Positions 8,886 through 16,215 of a stretch of DNA of 64,000 nt are shown here, one piece after another. The notes beneath the pieces are model-generated. The model did not search any database. It worked only from the letters and a program-made list of their open reading frames with translations, and was not told the origin of the DNA. Position numbers and translations under genes: made by a program. This DNA comes from Lacticaseibacillus yichunensis (GTDB lineage Bacteria; Bacillota; Bacilli; Lactobacillales; Lactobacillaceae): contig NZ_RHOG01000005.1 in NCBI RefSeq assembly GCF_003946405.1, positions 1 through 64,000 of the forward strand, given 5' to 3'. Position 1 is the stretch's first letter. Each line of letters opens with the position of its first letter.

Positions 8886-9033
8886 GGGTGGACTCCGGCC
8901 AGAAATCGGCTGGAACGCTCCCAGGCAACTTTGAGCCCGCGAGAAGCGCGGTCTCAAAGCTTGCCTTCGGTGTAAGCGGCACAGCCGCTAACACCGACGA
9001 GGGGGCTGAGCCGTTTCTGGCCGGAGCCCACCC
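8886..9033 (+). repeat. Family A structured repeat, copy 1
   Basis: Element of 148 bp. Its outer arms, GGGTGGACTCCGGCCAGAAA and TTTCTGGCCGGAGCCCACCC, are nearly complementary. Inside are two further hairpins: one with TTTGAG and CTCAAA arms around a CCGCG/CGCGG tip, and one with CGGTGT, AGCGGC, GCCGCT and ACACCG. Copies 2 and 3 share this layout with compensating changes. It is intergenic, upstream of the maturase gene. Reading frames through it (ending ...GAEPFLAGAHP) are artefacts. Confidence 0.85.
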
Positions 9034-9202
9034 TCACATCCAGCACTTTTGGTACTTTGTAAAAGAACGCCAATAGTAGCGTACGCGGAGAATTAGCGAC
9101 ATCGCCCTGCAAAGGAGGTCCGCATCTTTACCACTTCCGCAGTCTCTGCCCTCTAGCGTCCAACTCAGCCTCAGCCGAATTTTCCACTCTCCCGCATCCC
9201 CG
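9034..9202. other. Intergenic spacer downstream of sulfatase 1
   Basis: About 170 bp between repeat copy 1 and the sulfatase stop. No recognisable terminator or gene is visible. Confidence 0.5.
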
Positions 9203-10747
9203 TTATTCCCACGAGAACGGCTTGCCCGGGTTCGAGAGTCTTCGCTCGGCTAGTGGGAGGCGGAGGTGGTTGAATTCGTAGACGAGGTTGTCGGCGTGGT
9301 CGATCATCCATTGCTGCATGGCCAGGCGCAGGCTGTGTAGGGCGGTCTGGTAGCCTGGGGCGTCGATCAGGTTGGTGCGCTCGTGCGGATCATTTTTCAG
9401 ATCGTACAGCTCGTCGATGTCGCCTGAGTTGAAGACGTACTTCATGTGGCCCTTCCGCAGCATCCGTTGGGAGAACAGCTCGGAGCCGATGCCGGAGCAT
9501 TCGACGACCGCGGTGTCCGGCCAGGCGACCGGCTTGTCCTCGATCAGCGGGCGCATGGACTGGCCGTCGCGATCGCGGTTGGCCGCCGGGGCCCCGGCGT
9601 AGTCCAGAATCGTGGAAAATAGGTCCGCGTTGGTCACCAATTGCGGACGCCGGCTGGCCGTGGTCTGCTGAGGCAACTTGTAACTCAGCGGAATCGAGCA
9701 GGTCTCTTCGTACATGAAGATGGCCTTGTCGAAGAGCCCGCCGTGAATGCCGAGGCTCTCGCCATGGTCGCTAGAAAAAACGATCAGGGTATCATCGTAT
9801 AAATTGTTTTGTTTGAGCCAGGTGATCAGCCGGCCGATCTGATAGTCGATGTGCGTGATCTCGGCGTAGTAATGCTTGATGATCGGCACCAGGTCCTCCC
9901 AGGTGTCGATGTTGCCGCGCTTGAGGTCATGGATGCGCGGCTTTTGGGTGCCCGGCGTATCCTGCCAATTCGGCCACTCGGGAATATCGATATCATCATA
10001 TTGATGGAGAAATTCGCTCGGCACGAAATAAGGCTCATGCGGTCCCCAGAAATTCAGCTGGAAATACCACGGCTTGCCTTCGTCCTGGAAATTCTTGAGG
10101 TAATGCTCGGTGCGGTCGATCAAGAACTGATCCACAGAGGTGTCGACGCCGCTGGTGATCTGGCCGGCTTGATGGCCTTCGTAGTAGCCGCGCAAAATGC
10201 GCTCAATTTTCACCGACTTGCCCTGGTCTGCCAGCCACTGCTTATATTCCGGAAAGCCGAAGCCGCCAAAGCCGTGGCCCGGAAAATCATCCCCGGTATA
10301 ACCAATCGTGGTCGGCACGGAATCAAAATTCTTGTCGAACTCGGCGAAATGAATGTTGCCCATATAATGTTTGAGATATTCATCATGCTGCACGGCATAA
10401 ACACCGGAGCCTAGATGCCACTTGCCGGTGTAGCCGGTCAGATAGCCCTGACCCGCCAACTGATGCGGCAAGAGGTCCGGGGTGTTCGGTAATTCCTGGA
10501 CCATATTGCCATAATTATATGAGTTCGTCAGCATGCCATGATGCATCGGATATAGCCCGGTCTGCAGGGTCGCCCGCGCCGGCGCGCAGATGGGGCAAGT
10601 CGTGTAGGCATTTTCAAATGTCACGGACTGCGCCATCAACGCGTCGATGTTCGGCGTCATGCAGACATGGGCCGGGTCATAAGCCGCCAGCGTATCTTTA
10701 CGCTGCTGGTCGGTCAAAATAAACAAAATATTCGGCTGTTTTGCCAT
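9203..10747 (-). CDS. Cys-type sulfatase 1 (arylsulfatase family)
   Basis: Sulfatase of about 514 residues in the alkaline phosphatase fold. Metal-binding N-terminal ILTDQQR, then the catalytic signature CAPARATLQTG, where the Cys (about residue 54) is the one to be oxidised to formylglycine. Later come TGYTGKWHLG, the fold-typical FSSDHGESLGIHG (metal ligands Asp-His) and a C-terminal region with DLKNDPHERTNL. No signal peptide is seen, so it should act in the cytoplasm on imported sulfated sugars. Of two adjacent ATGs I prefer the second (10747), because AGGAGG lies better spaced from it. It fits the anSME gene downstream. The true substrate cannot be told from sequence alone. Confidence 0.92.
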   Translation of the reverse strand: MAKQPNILFILTDQQRKDTLAAYDPAHVCMTPNIDALMAQSVTFENAYTTCPICAPARATLQTGLYPMHHGMLTNSYNYGNMVQELPNTPDLLPHQLAGQGYLTGYTGKWHLGSGVYAVQHDEYLKHYMGNIHFAEFDKNFDSVPTTIGYTGDDFPGHGFGGFGFPEYKQWLADQGKSVKIERILRGYYEGHQAGQITSGVDTSVDQFLIDRTEHYLKNFQDEGKPWYFQLNFWGPHEPYFVPSEFLHQYDDIDIPEWPNWQDTPGTQKPRIHDLKRGNIDTWEDLVPIIKHYYAEITHIDYQIGRLITWLKQNNLYDDTLIVFSSDHGESLGIHGGLFDKAIFMYEETCSIPLSYKLPQQTTASRRPQLVTNADLFSTILDYAGAPAANRDRDGQSMRPLIEDKPVAWPDTAVVECSGIGSELFSQRMLRKGHMKYVFNSGDIDELYDLKNDPHERTNLIDAPGYQTALHSLRLAMQQWMIDHADNLVYEFNHLRLPLAERRLSNPGKPFSWE

Positions 10748-10768
10748 CATGCCCTCCTAAATAATAAA

Positions 10769-10870
10769 CGGACTTTCGCCGCGGCCGCACCGCATTATGA
10801 TCCAATCGCCACCATTGTTTGGAGGATGCGGCGATCTTCTCAGATGCGGTCCGGCCGCGGAAAAAGTCCG
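10769..10870. repeat. Long inverted repeat upstream of sulfatase 1
   Basis: The arms at 10769-10795 and 10844-10870 are complementary over about 27 nt with few mismatches (CGGACTTT, CCGCGGCCG and ACCGCAT on the left). The 48-nt loop holds a smaller ATCGCC/GGCGAT hairpin. It lies 22 bp upstream of the sulfatase 1 start in the leader region. It has no T run. It may be a leader structure, an operator region or the remnant of a mobile palindrome. Confidence 0.75.
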
Positions 10871-11022
10871 CAGTGACGGTCAGCACTGTCTTGTGCCGAA
10901 CCGGTGAAACAGTGATCCGTCTGAACGGGTGAGTGGGCGGGCGCGGCTCGCCCTGCCCCGCAAACCCGGGAAAGCCCACCTCGCCCCGCAACCCGGGACA
11001 GCCCGCCTCGCCTCGCGCCACC

Positions 11023-11838
11023 TTAATCCAGCTTTGGAATCGGGCGCAGCGAGAAGTCGATCAGAATCGGGAAGTGGTCAGATGGCCAGGCGCCGTTGAT
11101 CGGCGTGGTCTCGACGATGTAGCGGGTGACGCTCAGGGCCTTCACGAAGAAAAAGTCCAGCTGAAGGACCTGCTGATCGGCATGCACCACGAACGGGTCC
11201 TCGACATTATCCTGCCAAGTGCCGCCGAACTCATCCTTGTGAATCGGCGCCAAAAGCCGCGCGTCGTCCAGCGTCTGCGCCATTTCCAGATACGCCGGGT
11301 CGTTTTCCGTGGTGTTGAAGTCGCCCGTCAAGATCAGGGGCAGCTCCTCGGAAAAGACGTCCAGGAAATTATTTTTCAAGAAGGCCAAGATCTCTTGCAC
11401 GCCGAATAACCGGGCGGCGCCGCTTTGGTCATCGAGGTGCGTGGCGACAACCAGAAATTGCTGGCCGGTCACATTGTGCTGCAGCTTGACCCACTGGAAC
11501 TCGCGAATCGAGCCGGCCCCTGGATACTTGCTTGGCAGGTCAGGCGTGCTGGATAGCCATTTATGCCCCTCAAGAAGTGGCGTGAACTGATCCTTTTTGA
11601 AAAAGACGATGGTGGCTTCGCCCTCATCGATGCCGTTGTCGCGCGGCACGCCGAAGCCGTCGTAATCCTCAAAGGCGTCCTGCAGATCAACGAACTGGTG
11701 CGGCAGGGCCTCTTCGATGGTGAAGATGTCGGGCTTCCAGTTGGCGATGGTGTGGATGACGTCGGCGCGGCGGACGTCCCAGGTGCGCGGGGCATCAGCC
11801 ATGTTGTCGTAGCGGATGTTGAATTGAAGTGCGCGCAT
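11023..11838 (-). CDS. Endonuclease/exonuclease/phosphatase family hydrolase
   Basis: EEP-superfamily enzyme of 271 residues. Visible motifs: N-terminal QFNIRYDN, the metal-binding Glu in TIEEALPHQ, the catalytic His in VVATHLDD, LTGDFNTTEND (Asp/Asn), and the C-terminal SDHFPI. The family includes DNA repair nucleases, sphingomyelinases and phosphodiesterases; this shorter form resembles unassigned secreted or cytosolic EEP hydrolases. No signal peptide is seen. The start codon overlaps the stop of the upstream sulfatase 2 (TGATG), so they form an operon. The partnership suggests a phosphodiester-containing sulfated glycan or lipid as substrate, but that is inference. Confidence 0.9.
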   Translation of the reverse strand: MRALQFNIRYDNMADAPRTWDVRRADVIHTIANWKPDIFTIEEALPHQFVDLQDAFEDYDGFGVPRDNGIDEGEATIVFFKKDQFTPLLEGHKWLSSTPDLPSKYPGAGSIREFQWVKLQHNVTGQQFLVVATHLDDQSGAARLFGVQEILAFLKNNFLDVFSEELPLILTGDFNTTENDPAYLEMAQTLDDARLLAPIHKDEFGGTWQDNVEDPFVVHADQQVLQLDFFFVKALSVTRYIVETTPINGAWPSDHFPILIDFSLRPIPKLD

Positions 11839-13241
11839 CAGATCTTCTCCTCTCGGCTCCAGAAGAGCTTGCCCTGTGAGAAATCAAGATCGCCGAGCTG
11901 GGCAGCAAGGTCGCGCATCTGGTGGCGCAGGTCGTCCAGCGTCTCGCGATATTCCGGCGCAAAGGCCAGGTTGGTGATCTCGTACGGATCCTTGTGGCGG
12001 TCAAACAGCTGCGTGTGCGAGCCGTCCGCGGTCCGGTATTCGATCAATTTATAATCCTTATTCACGACGCCGCGAATCTTGCTGGTGAATTGCAAAAATA
12101 GCGTGTCGCGGCCGTCATCTTGGCCGTTGATCTGCGGCAGTAGCGAATGGCCAACAATGCCAGCTGGCACCGCTGCGCCGGTGTAATCCAGAATCGTCGG
12201 CATGATGTCCAGCAACAGCGCCTTGCCTGCGACTCGGTGATCCTTTGGAATGCCGGGGCCCGCCATGATCAGCGGCACCCTGATCGACGCGTCGTAGAGG
12301 TTCTGTTTGCCCATCAGCCCGTGTTGGCCAAGCGAAAGGCCGTTGTCGCCGGTGAAGATGATCAAGGTATCTTCCAGCCGGCCCTCTTTTTCCAGCGTAT
12401 CGAGAATGTCCCCCACACGGCTGTCGATGTGGGAGATCATCGCGTAATAATCGGCAATCTGCTGCTTGACGACTTGCGGGTCGCGCGGATAGGCCACGAG
12501 CTGCTCGTCGCGCTCGCCGCGGATGTCGTAGCGGAACGGGTGCAGCGGCATGAAATTCGGCGGCAGGTCGATATTTTCCGGGTTATACATGTGCTTGAAC
12601 TTCTCCGGCATCGTCCGCGGGTCATGCGGCGCCAGAAACGCCCCGTAAATAAAGAACGGCTTCTCCTCGGTGTCGAGATGCTCGATCGTCTCGATCACTT
12701 TGTCGGCGAACAGGTCCGTGGAATGCACGCCCACATTGATTTTTTCCGCTGGCAGCTCGATCGTCCGGTTGCTGGAAAATGGATCCTGGGTGAAGTGGCG
12801 CAGATGGTCGTATTTTCCGCTCGGGTCATAGCTGTTGACCGGGACATTCCAGTGGTCCCACATGCCGCCGAAGAAAATATCGTCGCCGTCCGTGAAACTG
12901 CGGGCGAAGCTGCGCGTGCCGTTGTGCCACTTGCCGATGCCAAACGTGTTATAACCGGCGTCCTTGAGCTGTTCGCCCAGCAGTGCCTGGTCGTCGGGAA
13001 TGCTTTCGCCAAAATTCTCCCAGCTGGTCAGGTAGCGGCTGGTGTTGATCATCGCGCGCGATGGCATGCACACTGCGCCACTGGTGCCGCCTGGAATGAA
13101 GGCCTCGGTGAAGCTCGAGCCCATTTTCACCAGCCGATCGAGGTTCGGGGTCTTGATCTGCGGGTTGCCCAACGCCGCAATGGTATCAAACCGCTGATCA
13201 TCCGCGATCAGCAGCAACACATTCTTCTTTTTCTCTGCCAA
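11838..13241 (-). CDS. Cys-type sulfatase 2
   Basis: Sulfatase of about 467 residues. Motifs: LLLIADDQRFD (metal ligands), signature CMPSRAMI with the Cys near residue 58, GKWHNGT, IIFTGDNGLSLGQHGLMGKQN, and a C-terminal DRHKDPYEITNLA typical of sulfatases. I favour the TTG at 13239-13241, about nine bases after GGAGGA, over a GTG at 13250 that abuts the ribosome site. It is the first gene of a two-gene operon with the EEP hydrolase. It belongs to a different subgroup from sulfatase 1. Cytoplasmic, as no signal peptide is seen. Confidence 0.92.
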   Translation of the reverse strand: MAEKKKNVLLLIADDQRFDTIAALGNPQIKTPNLDRLVKMGSSFTEAFIPGGTSGAVCMPSRAMINTSRYLTSWENFGESIPDDQALLGEQLKDAGYNTFGIGKWHNGTRSFARSFTDGDDIFFGGMWDHWNVPVNSYDPSGKYDHLRHFTQDPFSSNRTIELPAEKINVGVHSTDLFADKVIETIEHLDTEEKPFFIYGAFLAPHDPRTMPEKFKHMYNPENIDLPPNFMPLHPFRYDIRGERDEQLVAYPRDPQVVKQQIADYYAMISHIDSRVGDILDTLEKEGRLEDTLIIFTGDNGLSLGQHGLMGKQNLYDASIRVPLIMAGPGIPKDHRVAGKALLLDIMPTILDYTGAAVPAGIVGHSLLPQINGQDDGRDTLFLQFTSKIRGVVNKDYKLIEYRTADGSHTQLFDRHKDPYEITNLAFAPEYRETLDDLRHQMRDLAAQLGDLDFSQGKLFWSREEKI

Positions 13242-13321
13242 AAAGATCACTCCTCCATGCCCGCCTGCGCGGGGCTGACTGTGATTGCTTTCCTGTCTAG
13301 TATGACCGGCCGGCCGCCAAG

Positions 13322-13335
13322 TGGAAACGGTTTCT
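13322..13335. promoter_or_regulatory. cre-like operator upstream of sulfatase 2
   Basis: The palindromic TGGAAACGGTTTCT differs from the CcpA cre consensus at two positions. It sits about 80 bp upstream of the sulfatase 2 start. Carbon catabolite control of the operon is plausible. Confidence 0.45.
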
Positions 13336-13339
13336 CGGG

Positions 13340-13723
13340 GAAAGTTGGTATCCCGCGATATGACAAATGGCGCCGGGGTCTACTTAATAGATACGCAAGA
13401 TGCGGGGAAAAGAACGGGCGGTGGGGCGCGGTTGGGGCAGGCAGTTGGGCCGGTTGCGGGCGGGGGCGGGAACCGATATGTTCGCAGGGGCCGTTCCGCG
13501 AGTCGGCGATTCTACGGGGTTAGCGCTTCGCGTGATTTGGCAATTGCAGTGTCGTGCGACTCGATCTATTCGCCATAAGGGTGCCGCATCGACGCGGAAT
13601 CGTCAAATATTTCGACTCGGGATGACAGTAGGTGATGCACGGGAGGTTGTCGGAGGTAGTGATGAAAGTTATTTATATCGTCTGGAATTGTTTTTATACA
13701 AGGAAATATTTTTAATCAGACGT
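13340..13723. other. Intergenic region between the sulfatase operon and the TA-like module
   Basis: About 380 bp. G-rich in the first half, AT-rich in the second. Open frames here lack ribosome sites and known motifs; I see no gene. Confidence 0.5.
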
Positions 13724-13752
13724 TCTTTTAACCTTGGATTTTCTGATATACT
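13724..13752 (+). promoter_or_regulatory. Promoter of the toxin-like transcript
   Basis: An extended -10, TGATATACT (13744-13752), lies about 50 bp upstream of a strong ribosome site with a five-codon leader frame (13790-13807). The -35 region is weak. Inference from motif only. Confidence 0.5.
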
Positions 13753-13856
13753 GAGTCTACACAGTATAGCGGTGATCCCTCAGAAGGAGATGATGCCAAT
13801 GCAGTGAATCATTCTGCACGCGCTGAAGTCTTTGAGAAAGGAGGATCTTTGTCCCT

Positions 13857-14009
13857 GTGGCCCATTCGGTCATAGAGACTCTCGCATTCGCGCTTATTCT
13901 GACGTACCTGCTTCGGCAGTTGCTACGAGAATGCCTAGGGGTGGTGGTTTTATTGGCCGCCTGCATTCAGGCATGGCGCGCTCTTGCGAGAGTATTGCGA
14001 GTCAAATAA
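13857..14009 (+). CDS. Small hydrophobic peptide, candidate type I toxin
   Basis: Frame of 50 codons starting with GTG and ending at TAA (14007-14009). The predicted peptide begins VAHSVIETLAFALILTYLL and continues with a second hydrophobic stretch (LGVVVLLAACIQAW) and a basic tail (RALARVLRVK). Such short membrane peptides resemble the holin-like type I toxins of lactobacilli. Ribosome site AAAGGAGG (about 13837-13844) lies 12 nt upstream, slightly far; an overlapping 8-codon TTG frame may couple translation. Downstream is a bidirectional terminator and, beyond it, a convergent antisense promoter. A second, truncated copy follows. Experimental proof is lacking and the choice of frame is uncertain. 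Confidence 0.5.
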   Translation: MAHSVIETLAFALILTYLLRQLLRECLGVVVLLAACIQAWRALARVLRVK

Positions 14010-14020
14010 CTCGTTGTACA

Positions 14021-14060
14021 CAAAAAGCCGCTCATCTTTCCAAAGGGTAGCGGCTTTTTG
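14021..14060. terminator. Bidirectional terminator of TA-like module 1
   Basis: An AGCCGCT/AGCGGCT stem (about 14026-14056) is flanked by A5 and T5. It can stop both the plus-strand toxin-like transcript and the convergent minus-strand RNA, as in Fst-type modules. Confidence 0.85.
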
Positions 14061-14162
14061 TCGTCACATCTAATGGGATCACCATACTGTGAGAGAGCTT
14101 GCTCTCGGAGGCGCGGTTGCATCCGCGCTCTTTTTGTCTCTTGTCGCATGGCCATCATCTCT
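14021..14162 (-). ncRNA. Candidate antisense antitoxin RNA, copy 1
   Basis: The minus-strand promoter GTGACA (14192-14197), 17 nt, TACTCT (14169-14174) with an upstream TG would start an RNA near 14162. It runs through two GC-rich hairpins (GCGCGG/CCGCGC and GAGAGC/GCTCTC) and stops at the shared terminator. The promoter is conserved in copy 2. It converges on the toxin-like gene. The RNA contains CACAGTATGGTGATCCC, nearly identical to the 5' leader of the plus transcript (13763-13780 region). Confidence 0.5.
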
Positions 14163-14200
14163 ATAATTAGAGTAACATGGACGACCGGGATTGTCACCAA
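14075..14200. repeat. Direct repeat unit, copy 1 of antisense region
   Basis: This segment is repeated nearly unchanged at 14404-14530. Together with the upstream toxin-like part (13908-14060 and 14238-14392) it shows a tandem duplication of about 330 bp. Confidence 0.85.
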
Positions 14201-14237
14201 TCTGTCGACACAATCTGTCTCTTCATCTCATAATCTA

Positions 14238-14340
14238 CCTGCTTCGGCAGTTGCTAGGAGAATGCCTAGTGGTGGTGGTTTTATTGGCCGCTTGCATTCA
14301 GGCATGGCGCGCTCTTGCGAGAGTATTGCGAGTCAAATAA
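14238..14340 (+). pseudogene. Truncated second copy of the toxin-like frame
   Basis: The coding part from YLLRQLL to the final RVK is repeated, with two amino-acid changes (R to G, G to V) and one silent change. The first 16 codons and the ribosome site are missing; the sequence upstream is unrelated and offers no clear start. It looks like a partial duplicate. Confidence 0.55.
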
Positions 14341-14349
14341 CTCGACATA

Positions 14350-14505
14350 CACAAAAAGCCGCTCCCAATCCCAAAAGTTAGCGGCTTTTTGTTGAATTAA
14401 CTAGCGGGATCACCATACTGTGACAGAGCTTGCTCTCGGAGGCGCGGTTGCATCCGCGCTCTTTTTGTCTCTTGTCGCATGGCCATCATCTCTATAATCA
14501 GAGTA
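14350..14505 (-). ncRNA. Candidate antisense antitoxin RNA, copy 2
   Basis: Minus-strand promoter GTGACA (14523-14528), 17 nt, TACTCT (14500-14505), as in copy 1. The predicted RNA ends in the bidirectional GCCGCT/AGCGGC terminator at about 14352-14391. If expressed, it could act in trans on the mRNA of copy 1. Confidence 0.45.
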
Positions 14506-14655
14506 ACATGGACGACCTGGATTGTCACCAGGGAAGTGACAGCAGCAGTGCTCACCCTCACATAAAGCTCGCGATGCTGAATTCACCACACTCCCAATAA
14601 GCGACTCAGCCATCCGATCCTGGGTTGACCCCCTCAAAAAAATCAAGTCTGGTAG

Positions 14656-14684
14656 TTGACGAATAGTGAATGAACGTTTATTAT
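14656..14684 (+). promoter_or_regulatory. Promoter of the tetR gene; possible leaderless start
   Basis: TTGACG (14656-14661), 17 nt, TATTAT (14679-14684). The expected start of transcription falls on or within a base or two of the ATG at 14691, so the mRNA may have no leader. There is no ribosome site before the ATG, which agrees. Confidence 0.75.
14667..14683. promoter_or_regulatory. TetR operator 1 (autoregulation)
   Basis: TGAATGAACGTTTATTA is a near-palindrome centred on AACGTT, between the -35 and -10 of tetR. The same core recurs upstream of the SDR gene. Confidence 0.7.
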
Positions 14685-14690
14685 AGCGTC

Positions 14691-15245
14691 ATGCGAACAA
14701 TTGATGAAGACAAACGCGCGCGCATCCAGCAGGCCGTCTTTTCTCTCACGGCAACAGAAGGATTGACTGGCCTTGCGATGAGCAAAGTCGCGAAAACCGC
14801 TGGCGTCAGCCCGGCCACCATCTACATTTACTACAACGACAAGGAAGACATGCTCAGCCGCATTTACGAGCAGGTCAAAACGCTTTTCGATGCCGGCCTG
14901 CACGCCGCGATCGATGCCGCCCCGGATCTTGACGCCAAGATCCGCGCGGCGGAGTGGCATTACATCACCCAGTTCCGCCAATACCCGGAACAGGCGCGGT
15001 TCGTCGACGCTGTTTTGGCCAATGAGCAGGCAATCGATGCGAAGGCCAAAGCCTTTGCGGATGACCAGGCGCAACCGCTGACCGATCTGTTCGCGCAGGT
15101 CCAGGCGGCGCCGGCCTATCGCCCAATCGATGCGTTGCTCGGCACCACCCTATTTTCCGTGCCGCTTCAGATGCTGAAAAGTCAGGCGACCGACGCGCAG
15201 CTGAACGCGGCCATCGATACCATCATCGCGGCGCTGAAACGCTGA
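14691..15245 (+). CDS. TetR/AcrR family repressor
   Basis: Regulator of 184 residues. The N-terminal helix-turn-helix (about 10-55) reads IQQAVFSLTATEGLTGLAMSKVA...SPATIYIYYNDKEDML, typical of TetR. The ligand-binding C-terminal domain is variable. I chose the ATG at 14691 since the promoter's -10 lies seven bases before it; the longer frame starting at 14670 would run through the promoter. It is followed by an SDR gene with a matching operator, so it probably represses itself and the SDR gene and is released by the SDR's substrate or a related small molecule. Confidence 0.9.
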   Translation: MRTIDEDKRARIQQAVFSLTATEGLTGLAMSKVAKTAGVSPATIYIYYNDKEDMLSRIYEQVKTLFDAGLHAAIDAAPDLDAKIRAAEWHYITQFRQYPEQARFVDAVLANEQAIDAKAKAFADDQAQPLTDLFAQVQAAPAYRPIDALLGTTLFSVPLQMLKSQATDAQLNAAIDTIIAALKR

Positions 15246-15264
15246 GGCGCCGCTTGCTTTTCCG

Positions 15265-15293
15265 TTGATAGAAACGAACGTTCATTCACAAAT
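15265..15293 (+). promoter_or_regulatory. SDR gene promoter with TetR operator 2
   Basis: TTGATA (15265-15270) precedes the operator AACGAACGTTCATTCA (about 15273-15288), with a weak -10 at 15288-15293. The operator shares the palindrome AATGAACGTTCATT-type core with the tetR promoter. Confidence 0.6.
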
Positions 15294-15310
15294 CAAAAGG
15301 AGTCTTACTT

Positions 15311-16144
15311 ATGTCAGAAAAAGTTGTTGCGATCACTGGTGCGTCAAATGGGATGGGGCTGGAGGCTGCCAAGCTGTTTGCCCAGCGCGGCTGGATCGTG
15401 TATGGCGGCGCGCGGCGTGTGGAAAAAATTCCAACCACAAATGGCATCCATGCGCTCAAACTCGACGTCACCGATGACGCTTCCCGAAAGGCCTTCATCC
15501 AGACCATCCTCACCGACCAGCACCGCATTGATGTGTTGATCAACAATGCGGGCTACGGTGAATATGGGCCACTTGAAGAGTTGCCGCTGGAAAATCTCAA
15601 GGCGCAGTTCGACGTTAACTTTTTTGGCGCAGCCGCATTGACCCAGCTGGTCCTGCCAACCATGCGCGCGCAACACAGCGGGCGCATCGTCAATATCTCC
15701 TCGATCGGCGAGGACGTCTTCACCCCACTTGGCGGCGCGTATCATGCGACCAAGGCCGCGCTGCGCCGCTGGAGCAACGTGCTGGATCAGGAGGTCAAGG
15801 GTTTCGGCATTCGGTCGGTCATCGTCCAGCCCGGCGGCACTCAGTCGTCTTGGGCGGAGATTGCCATGGCCAACGCGAAGAAAAATCTGAAGCCAAATTC
15901 CGTCTACCGGCCGCTGGTAGAGGCGGTCGAGACGCAATTATCCGGCCTGCCAGCCAGCGCCGCAACGTCCGCCGACCTCGCCCGCCTGTTCTATCGCGCC
16001 GCCACGGATGAAACGCCGAAGTATGCCTACTTCAACACGTGGTCAGACCGACTGATGGCGCGCACCGCCCGCGTCCATCCGCGTCTGTACATGCGCATCG
16101 CTGATCAGTTGATGAAAGGCTTTAGCAAGGAAGCCGGCAATTGA
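15311..16144 (+). CDS. Short-chain dehydrogenase/reductase
   Basis: Classical SDR of 277 residues. Motifs: cofactor loop TGASNGMG (9-16), LDVTDD, NNAGYG, a Ser in IVNISSIG, and the catalytic YHATK. The form of the nucleotide loop and the GARR after the second strand suggest NADP preference, but this is inference. The C-terminus extends into a hydrophobic substrate loop (FNTWSDRLMARTARVHP). Ribosome site AAAAGGAG is well placed. It forms a regulatory unit with the upstream TetR gene. Substrate unknown; aldehyde or ketone detoxification is plausible. Confidence 0.9.
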   Translation: MSEKVVAITGASNGMGLEAAKLFAQRGWIVYGGARRVEKIPTTNGIHALKLDVTDDASRKAFIQTILTDQHRIDVLINNAGYGEYGPLEELPLENLKAQFDVNFFGAAALTQLVLPTMRAQHSGRIVNISSIGEDVFTPLGGAYHATKAALRRWSNVLDQEVKGFGIRSVIVQPGGTQSSWAEIAMANAKKNLKPNSVYRPLVEAVETQLSGLPASAATSADLARLFYRAATDETPKYAYFNTWSDRLMARTARVHPRLYMRIADQLMKGFSKEAGN

Positions 16145-16153
16145 TCAGGATGC

Positions 16154-16197
16154 CAAAAAAACAGAAGTGGCCGCCGGGTCACTTCTGTTTTTTTTGC
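16154..16197. terminator. Bidirectional terminator after the SDR gene
   Basis: ACAGAAGTG (16161-16169) pairs with CACTTCTGT (16180-16188) and is flanked by A and T runs. It ends the SDR transcript and probably the convergent AIM24-like gene. Confidence 0.88.
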
Positions 16198-16215
16198 TCA
16201 AAGATACAACGTCGC

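Noticed and set aside
7583-9076. Plus-strand open frame of 497 codons
   Set aside because: It mirrors the sulfatase maturase gene, whose motifs are beyond doubt. High GC makes long shadow frames common here.
13967-14200. Minus-strand frame of 77 codons over the antisense RNA
   Set aside because: It covers the terminator and antisense RNA hairpins, and a similar stretch recurs only because of the duplication; no ribosome site.
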